Source: an uncultured Paludibaculum sp.
Lineage (GTDB): Bacteria; Acidobacteriota; Terriglobia; Bryobacterales; Bryobacteraceae
Length of the DNA: 64,000 bases
Reading direction: 5' to 3'
Assembly (NCBI RefSeq): GCF_963665245.1
Contig: NZ_OY762268.1
Span: 1,116,001-1,180,000, forward strand
The position numbers and the translations under genes were made by a program. Position 1 is the first letter of the stretch. Every line of letters starts with the position of its first letter. The notes beneath the pieces were generated by a model. That model was not told the DNA's origin and did not search any database. It was given only the letters and a program-made list of their open reading frames with translations. Positions 58,946 to 64,000 of the stretch are shown here, in pieces.

Positions 58946-59725
58946 TTAATCGCCTTCGACGTCGCGGTCGAGTGTTCCGGGCTCGGAGGCTTTGCGGGCC
59001 AGATCCTCGGTAAGGATAATGGCTTCCGCCAGATCGCGCATGGGACGGCGCAAGCGGCGGCTCTCGTTGCGCAGGCGGAGGTAGGCTTCCTCCTCGGTCA
59101 GGTTGAACTTGTACTGGAGAATGCCCTTGGCGCGCTCGACCAGCTTCCTGGTTTCGAGCTGCCGCTTCATCTCCTGCGTCTCTTCCATCAGGCGTGCGTT
59201 TTCATCTTCCAGACGAGCCCGCGCAATCGCGCCGCCCATCTGTTCGCCGATGAAGGTAATGAGAGAGACTTCCTCGGGAGAATGGTCGTGTCGTTCCTTG
59301 TGATGAACGTTGATGACGCCGATTACTTCTCCGACCGCGATGAGCGGAACGGAGCAGAAGGCTTCGTAGGTGTCCTCCACGAGGCCCGGCAAGCGCATGA
59401 ATCGCTTGTCGCTGGGAGCATTTTCCGCCAGGACGACGATGCTCTTGTTTTCAACGACCCAGCCCGTGACGCCCTGTCCAACGGTCATGCTGAGATGACC
59501 GATTTCCGCGGCGTGCGGGACCTGGGACGCGCGGAGTACAATTTCTCCGCTGTTTTGCTCCAGCAGGTAGACGAGGCAGGCGTCGCACCCGGTTACCTGC
59601 ACGGTCATACCTACGATTTCGCCCAGCATCTCGTCCACGGACCGGTTGGAGCTGACGATGCTGCTGATTCTATGGAGTAGTGAAACTTGGCTGGTATTGG
59701 TATCCATTGCCATTGAAGAGGCCAT
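58946..59725 (-). CDS. GAF-ANTAR regulator (RNA-binding antiterminator)
   Basis: About 259 residues. A GAF domain (about 25-165: CDACLVYLLEQNSGEIVLRA, VGQGVTGWVVENKSIVVLAE, GVINVHHKERHDHS) is followed by a coiled coil and a C-terminal ANTAR domain (LVERAKGILQYKFNLTEEEA, YLRLRNESRRLRRPMRDLAE). ANTAR domains bind paired hairpins in nascent RNA and prevent termination; GAF input implies a small ligand or redox signal. The exact start is unclear: ATGs at 59725, 59713 and 59707 are all possible, and a TATCCT lies 9 nt before the first. It is divergent from the TPR peptidase gene. Confidence 0.9.
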   Translation of the reverse strand: MASSMAMDTNTSQVSLLHRISSIVSSNRSVDEMLGEIVGMTVQVTGCDACLVYLLEQNSGEIVLRASQVPHAAEIGHLSMTVGQGVTGWVVENKSIVVLAENAPSDKRFMRLPGLVEDTYEAFCSVPLIAVGEVIGVINVHHKERHDHSPEEVSLITFIGEQMGGAIARARLEDENARLMEETQEMKRQLETRKLVERAKGILQYKFNLTEEEAYLRLRNESRRLRRPMRDLAEAIILTEDLARKASEPGTLDRDVEGD

Positions 59726-59815
59726 GCTGTTTGTAGGATAGAAACTGGACCCCCAGGGGTCCAATCGAAACTTTCTATTAGACCCATACCATACCCTGTG
59801 ATTCCAAACACGACC

Positions 59816-61663
59816 ATGAAGCATCGGAACTTAGTTCGGACCATCGTGACAATCGTCCTCGCGGCCTGGCAGCCCATCGTGGCCGCGCCGTCCTGGCGGG
59901 TGCTGGAGTCGGGCCACTGGGAACTTGTCACAGACATGAACGCGAAGGACGGGACGCGGATCCTCCGCCAGTTGCTGGAAATGAACAGCGTCCTCGGCGC
60001 CTTGACGAAGCCGATGCCGGATTCGGCTCCGCCCGTGCGGGTGCTGCTGTTCCGCTCGGAGTCCGATTTCCGGCCCTTTCAGCAGGCCGCATGGAACAAG
60101 GGCCTGTTTCACCCCGGCGCGGAACGCGACTACGTGATGCTGCTGAACTCGGGTGACGAGACCGCACGAGCTGGCCGGCATGAGGTGGCTCACATGTCGA
60201 TGCACCACTCGTCGACAATTCTGCCGCCGTGGCTGGAAGAGGGATTGGCCGAGTACTTCTCCACGCTCCAAAGAAAGGGCAACAAGGTGACGCTGGGCCA
60301 GCCTATCCAGCAACACATCGACCGGCTGGCCACCGCCGAATGGCTGCCCACGGCGCAACTGACCGCGTGGAGAGACGACGGGCCCATGAGTTCCCAGCCC
60401 GCCGACACACTGCTGGTTTACGCGCAAAGTTGGGCGCTCACCAGCCTGTTGATGCAGCCGGCGGACGGGCAGGCCCGAATCGGCCGGTTCGGCGAACTGC
60501 TACGCACCGGTGTGGAGCAAACCGCGGCCTTTGAGCAGGCCTTTGGGCGGAGCATGGAAAACGCCCTCAACGAAGCCCGGCAAGCCGTGATGGCGAAACG
60601 GTATCCCACGCGGGAAGTGACCATCGGAGCGGCACCCGAGCCTGGGCCGTTCCAGTCGCGAAATCTATCCGATGTGGAAGCTCGGCTCCTCAGAGCCGAT
60701 GCTCTGCTGGCACGAGGGAAACAGGCGGAAGCCGACCAACTGGTTACGGAAACGGCGCGGCGATACCCCGATCTCGCATCCGCCGTCGCCGGCCTGGGCT
60801 ATCTGGCCATGGCGAAGACTGACTATGCGGCGGCACGCCAATATCTGGAAAAGGCGCTGGCGATGGGTGACCGCCAGGCAACGACGTATTACCAACTGGC
60901 AATGTTGATCCGCGACACAAACGGCGACGTGGACAAGGTGGTCCCGTTGCTGCGGCAGGCGGTGGAGGTGAACCCGTCGTTCGGCGACGCGTGGTACATG
61001 CTGGGCTCCATGCGCTTACGTCAGGGCGCGACGGCCGAAGCGGTGGAAGCGATGCGGCACGCGGCGGAGGGGCAACCGAGGAAGTCGATGTTCTGGGAAG
61101 GCCTGGGCCGCGCCCGGCAGGCCGCCGGACAGGGTGAGGAGGCACGCGCGGCGGCTCAACAGGCCATCGCTACGGCCACAACGCCGGAGCAGAGCGCGAT
61201 GGCTCAGGGCCTGGTTCGAGAACTGGCAGCGACGCAGAAAGCGGCGCCAGCCAAGCGGCCCAGCATCGTGGTGCCCAAGACCTGGGAGGCGCGCCAGGGT
61301 GACGCATCAGTGACCGGCAAGCTGGTGATGGTCGACTGCGCGACGTCGACACTCAAGTTCCATATCCAGACCGCCCCGGCGACAGCGAAGTCGCGCGCGC
61401 AGGTGACGATTCTGGCCTCCGACAAGCCCAACCAGATCATTCTGCGAGGCAACAGCACCGAGAAGCGGGAGTTCGTATGCGGAGCGCAGCGCAATGCGCC
61501 GCTGGTGGAAGCCTTTTATGTGACCGCCGCGCCCGTGGAGGAGCCCAAACCGGCGGCTCCGCCTACGAAACAGGCGCCGGGGAAGCGGCCCACGCCGGCC
61601 GCCAAACCGAAGCCCGCCGCCAAGCCGCCGGCCGGCGAACTCGTCATCCTGGATTTCAAGTAG
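59816..61663 (+). CDS. Exported TPR protein with gluzincin-type peptidase motif
   Basis: About 615 residues. A signal peptide (NLVRTIVTIVLAAWQPIVAA) is followed by a peptidase-MA-like domain with HEVAHMSMHH and the downstream WLEEGLAEYFSTL, which supplies the HExxH ligands and the second Glu of gluzincin metallopeptidases. From about residue 285 there are five or six TPR repeats (AVAGLGYLAMAKTDYAAARQ, YLEKALAMGD), and then a basic Pro/Ala/Lys-rich tail. The target is unknown. ATG 59816 is chosen; a GTG at 59798 is an alternative, with a TACCAT 5 nt before it. Confidence 0.82.
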   Translation: MKHRNLVRTIVTIVLAAWQPIVAAPSWRVLESGHWELVTDMNAKDGTRILRQLLEMNSVLGALTKPMPDSAPPVRVLLFRSESDFRPFQQAAWNKGLFHPGAERDYVMLLNSGDETARAGRHEVAHMSMHHSSTILPPWLEEGLAEYFSTLQRKGNKVTLGQPIQQHIDRLATAEWLPTAQLTAWRDDGPMSSQPADTLLVYAQSWALTSLLMQPADGQARIGRFGELLRTGVEQTAAFEQAFGRSMENALNEARQAVMAKRYPTREVTIGAAPEPGPFQSRNLSDVEARLLRADALLARGKQAEADQLVTETARRYPDLASAVAGLGYLAMAKTDYAAARQYLEKALAMGDRQATTYYQLAMLIRDTNGDVDKVVPLLRQAVEVNPSFGDAWYMLGSMRLRQGATAEAVEAMRHAAEGQPRKSMFWEGLGRARQAAGQGEEARAAAQQAIATATTPEQSAMAQGLVRELAATQKAAPAKRPSIVVPKTWEARQGDASVTGKLVMVDCATSTLKFHIQTAPATAKSRAQVTILASDKPNQIILRGNSTEKREFVCGAQRNAPLVEAFYVTAAPVEEPKPAAPPTKQAPGKRPTPAAKPKPAAKPPAGELVILDFK

Positions 61664-61679
61664 ACTACACAAGCACGCC

Positions 61680-62927
61680 ATGAAGATCACACGCATCTCA
61701 ACCGCCGTCATGGAATCCAACTTCGATTGGACCCTCGTCCGCGTGGACACCGACTCGGGGCTCAGCGGCATGGGCGAGGCCTTCCTGGGCCCGGGCCTGA
61801 CGGCGGTGATCCGCGAGTTCAATGACATCCTGCTGGGCGAGGACCCGGTGCATATCGACCGGTTGGTGCGCCGCATGAGAGCGAGTTGTATCTACGCCTC
61901 GCCGGGGCTGATGTACCACGCCATCGGCGGGATTGAGACGGCCATCCTCGACCTTCTGGGCAAGGCGTCGAAGATGCCGGTGTGGCAGATTCTGGGCGGC
62001 AAGTATCGAGACGCGGTGACGATCTATGCCGATTGTCATGGCGGCGACGCTCTGGAGTCGATCACCCCGCTTCTGAAGCCGCGTACGCCCGCGTGGATGG
62101 CGGCCGACGGCGCTCCGGCCGAAGAGGCGCGTATCAGCGTGAAGCATCACGGCTGGGATGCATCGAAGAAGGAAAGCCTGACACCCGAGAGCTACGCCGA
62201 GCGGGCGGCCGAGATGGCCGAGCGCGGATTCCGGATGCTGAAGTTCGACGTGGACGTGCCCACTCCGTATGAAACCGATGAGTACAACCGCGATCTGAGT
62301 CCGATGGAGGTGGATTTCGCCGTATCGTTGGCCGCAGCCGTGCGGAAGGCCGTGGGTCCGCGGGTCGGGCTGGCCATCGACTGTCACTGGAACTACGGAG
62401 TAGCCGCCGCGGTCGACCTGGCTCGGGCGCTGGAACCGCTGAGGCTCCTGTGGCTGGAGGATGTGCTGCCACCGGAAAACATCCCAGCCATGGGCGAGGT
62501 GCAGCGTTGCACGCGGACACCGCTGGCCACGGGCGAGAACCACTTCTTCCGCGTCGACTTCCAACGGCTGATTGTGGAGGCGGGCCTGCGTGTGCTGTCG
62601 CCGGACGTCCAGAAGATCGGGCTTTGGGAAGGCAGGAAGCTGGCGGATCTGGCCGATATGCACTATGTCAATCTGACGTGGCACAACATTAGCTCGCCGC
62701 TGGGCACGCTCGCCGGTGCGCACCTGTGCGCGGCCACGCCGAACGTACTGGCTCTGGAGTGGCATGCGGCCAGCGTGCCGTTCTTCGATGACCTGGTGAA
62801 GGACGGTGAGGGGCCGCTGGTTCGGGACGGCAAGGTGCGAGTGCCGGATTCGCCTGGCCTGGGCATCGAGATCGATCTCGACGTTGCGTGGAAGTACCGC
62901 AAGCCAGGCGAACCGTTCTTCGAGTAG
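61680..62927 (+). CDS. Mandelate racemase / muconate lactonizing enzyme superfamily protein, sugar-acid dehydratase-like
   Basis: A 415-residue enolase-superfamily enzyme. The capping domain begins MKITRISTAVMESNFDWTLV, and the barrel carries FDVDVPTPYETDE, metal ligands in AIDCHWNYG (Asp) and WLEDVLPPENIPAM (Glu), and TGENHFFRVDFQRL (Glu), with the later GTLAGAHLCAAT region. The group includes sugar-acid (galactonate, gluconate-type) dehydratases; the substrate cannot be fixed from motifs. It follows the TPR peptidase gene by 16 bp, and its 3' end is 27 bp from the convergent peroxiredoxin gene. Confidence 0.88.
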   Translation: MKITRISTAVMESNFDWTLVRVDTDSGLSGMGEAFLGPGLTAVIREFNDILLGEDPVHIDRLVRRMRASCIYASPGLMYHAIGGIETAILDLLGKASKMPVWQILGGKYRDAVTIYADCHGGDALESITPLLKPRTPAWMAADGAPAEEARISVKHHGWDASKKESLTPESYAERAAEMAERGFRMLKFDVDVPTPYETDEYNRDLSPMEVDFAVSLAAAVRKAVGPRVGLAIDCHWNYGVAAAVDLARALEPLRLLWLEDVLPPENIPAMGEVQRCTRTPLATGENHFFRVDFQRLIVEAGLRVLSPDVQKIGLWEGRKLADLADMHYVNLTWHNISSPLGTLAGAHLCAATPNVLALEWHAASVPFFDDLVKDGEGPLVRDGKVRVPDSPGLGIEIDLDVAWKYRKPGEPFFE

Positions 62928-62954
62928 ACGGACTTCAGGCCGCGCGAGGCGGCG

Positions 62955-63485
62955 TCACTTCTTGTGGACCCGGCTGCACGCGAGAGCGGTACCATCGGGA
63001 TTGATCGCCGACGTCCCTTCTTCGATGTGCTGGATTTTGCCTTCCGCGTCAACGACGAACGAGGCGCGGTTGGCGATGCCGATGTCCTTGTTCAGGACCC
63101 CATAGAGGGTGGCAACGGAACGCTGGCTGAAGTCGCTAGCCAGGGGGAATCCCAGGTTCAGCTCCTTCGCCCAGTGACTGAGGGTGGGTAAATTATCGGT
63201 GCTGATGCCCAGCACAATCGCGCCGGCATCTTCAAATTTGGCGAGACCAGCCTGGTACGCCGTGAGTTCCTTCGTTCAACCACCGGTGAAGGCGGCCGGA
63301 AAGAACGCCAGGACGACGGTCTTGCCGCGGTTCTCGGACAGCTTGAAAGTGCTGCCCGCCGTGGTCTTCAGCGTGAAGTCCGGCGCGGAGTCGCCCACCT
63401 TCAAATGCGTCTTGGGCGGCTGCACCGGCTGCGCCACAGCGGCCGCCGCCAATACCAGACCCAATAGCCATGGAGTCAATTTCAT
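62955..63485 (-). CDS. Exported selenoprotein peroxiredoxin (Sec70, UGA at 63276-63278)
   Basis: A thioredoxin-fold peroxiredoxin interrupted by one UGA. From the ATG at 63485 (GGGAGG 6 nt upstream) come a signal peptide (MKLTPWLLGLVLAAAAVAQP), HLKVGDSAPDFTLKTTAGST, FFPAAFTGG, then UGA, then TKELTAYQAGLAKFEDAGAI, GISTDNLPTLSHWAKELNLG and SFVVDAEGKIQHIEEG. The UGA is exactly at the peroxidatic Cys of the TxxC pattern (TPGCT in PrxQ-type). A hairpin follows at SECIS distance, and a Sec-containing selD is in the same window. There is no resolving Cys five residues on; a Cys near residue 171 might serve. Total 176 residues. It would reduce peroxides in the periplasm. Confidence 0.92.
63240..63261 (-). 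promoter_or_regulatory. Candidate bacterial SECIS hairpin of the peroxiredoxin gene
   Basis: On the mRNA strand GGCG pairs with CGCC and ACCA with TGGT around a GGC loop, with an unpaired U on the 5' side and CU on the 3' side. The loop begins about 24 nt after the UGA. A loop starting GG and a bulged U are features of known bacterial SECIS elements. Confidence 0.7.
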
Positions 63486-63605
63486 GGATCCTCCCAGGAT
63501 CAAGAGTGCAACAGCATCCTCTTGGGCCCGAGGATAGCAGGCGCTCTCCAGGTGGAGCAACTGGCCCACCCACTTTCTCTATGACTTCGCCGGTGTGCTC
63601 CGATA

Positions 63606-63660
63606 TGACCCTCGTGGGTCAAGCCGGATCGCGTGGCCAGGCGCTAAATACGCGGCCGGC
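63606..63660 (+). promoter_or_regulatory. Structured leader of cheW: two hairpins
   Basis: Hairpin 1 is TGACCC, a TCGT loop and GGGTCA (63606-63621), all six pairs perfect. Hairpin 2 pairs GCCGG with CCGGC and CGCGT with ACGCG, separated by a small AT/G internal loop, around a 15-nt loop (63623-63660). Both lie before the Shine-Dalgarno at 63674-63679. They do not match any riboswitch that I recognise. Confidence 0.45.
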
Positions 63661-63686
63661 CGGCAGACCCGACAGGAGGCAATTTG

Positions 63687-64000
63687 ATGCAGATGACCGA
63701 GGCGGTCAGCGAAGCACAAGCGAGCAAGAGGCAAGGCAAGTATCTCGTCTTTCATCTGGGGCGGGAGGAGTTCGGCGTACATGTCCTAAAGGTGCGCGAA
63801 ATCATGGGCATCCAAGAGATCACCTCGGTGCCGCAGACTCCGGCCTTTGTCAAAGGCGTCATCAACCTGCGCGGGAAAGTGATTCCGGTGATCGATCTGC
63901 GGCGCAAATTCAGATTGGACGAAGTCGCCTACACCCAGCGCACGTGCATCATTGTGCTGCAGGTGGCCCACGAAAGCGGCAACATGCTGATGGGTGCGAT
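63687..64000 (+). CDS. cheW: CheW-like chemotaxis coupling protein (3' end outside window)
   Basis: From the ATG at 63687, with AGGAGG at 63674-63679, 104 residues are in the window and the frame is open to the edge. The sequence KYLVFHLGREEFGVHVLKVR, EIMGIQEITSVPQTPAFVKG and VINLRGKVIPVIDLRRKFRL is the CheW core, which bridges receptors and the CheA kinase. Because the gene is cut, CheW versus CheV (with a receiver domain) cannot be told apart, though the short N-terminus fits CheW. It is preceded by a structured 5' leader. Confidence 0.93.
   Translation, partial: MQMTEAVSEAQASKRQGKYLVFHLGREEFGVHVLKVREIMGIQEITSVPQTPAFVKGVINLRGKVIPVIDLRRKFRLDEVAYTQRTCIIVLQVAHESGNMLMGA

Noticed and set aside
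63606..63686. GEMM (c-di-GMP-I) riboswitch before cheW
   Set aside because: The conserved blocks of that riboswitch are absent; only generic hairpins are visible.
1..64000. CRISPR arrays, rRNA operons, canonical tRNA genes, prophage or integrase genes
   Set aside because: No regularly spaced repeats, rRNA-like sequence, complete cloverleaf or phage-type genes were seen on reading both strands. The only mobile element is the insertion sequence at 46504-48024.

Overview
The window is about 63-64 % GC, densely coding, with no rRNA and no canonical tRNA gene. Its gene families suggest an acidobacterium of the Bryobacterales/Solibacteraceae type: two Oar-like TonB receptors with N-terminal carboxypeptidase-regulatory domains, MacB-like permease pairs, S41 peptidase, sulfatase, GH95 fucosidase, PQQ dehydrogenase, and the Acidobacteria-type N-terminal domain seen at 3518. 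The taxonomic call is inference from gene content; no database search was run.

Layout. 1-7849: two large TonB-dependent receptors on the minus strand flank a membrane-anchored putative regulator. 8042-15868: a plus-strand housekeeping run of aroC, def, fmt and a frameshifted argJ, then a VOC protein, an MFS exporter, a TPR protein and a polytopic membrane protein. 15846-22479: a minus-strand run of ribokinase, DUF507, a hybrid sensor kinase, DUF2203, pyrF and selD. 22586-27347: a PDZ/GAF/PP2C phosphatase, a PQQ dehydrogenase containing a cytochrome c domain, and a small membrane protein. 27348-31578: tpiA, an S41 peptidase and a sulfatase. 31634-34423: an island of small orphan genes, two of them broken. 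34536-42322: gluconate-type permease, bacilliredoxin, GH95, glycosyltransferase, lysS and a LolC/E-like permease. 42394-45871: VapBC, a tRNA-like remnant, an orphan small protein, a RhaT-like symporter and a DUF3455 protein. 46092-48190: an outer-membrane protein gene split by a 1,521-bp insertion sequence with 17-bp target duplications. 48361-54067: a YCII protein and a four-gene unit with LysM, OmpA/peptidoglycan-binding and metallopeptidase modules. 54073-64000: envelope proteins, two MacB-like permeases, a hydrolase, a GAF-ANTAR regulator, a TPR metallopeptidase, an enolase-superfamily enzyme, a selenoprotein peroxiredoxin and the start of a cheW gene.

Themes. (1) Two genes that look truncated or split, selD (UGA at 22441-22443) and an exported peroxiredoxin (UGA at 63276-63278), are selenoprotein genes: the UGA sits at the catalytic Cys position and a hairpin with a GG-start loop follows at bacterial SECIS distance. 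The window therefore holds both a selenophosphate synthetase that is itself a selenoprotein and a likely end user. (2) At least eleven genes have a -10-like hexamer ending 6-8 nt before the start codon and no usable Shine-Dalgarno, suggesting frequent leaderless transcripts. (3) Many adjacent genes overlap by GTGA or ATGA, indicating translational coupling. (4) Sulfatase, GH95 fucosidase, GntP-type permease, RhaT-type symporter, ribokinase and a sugar-acid dehydratase-like enzyme suggest use of sulfated or deoxy-sugar polysaccharides, although they are not one operon.
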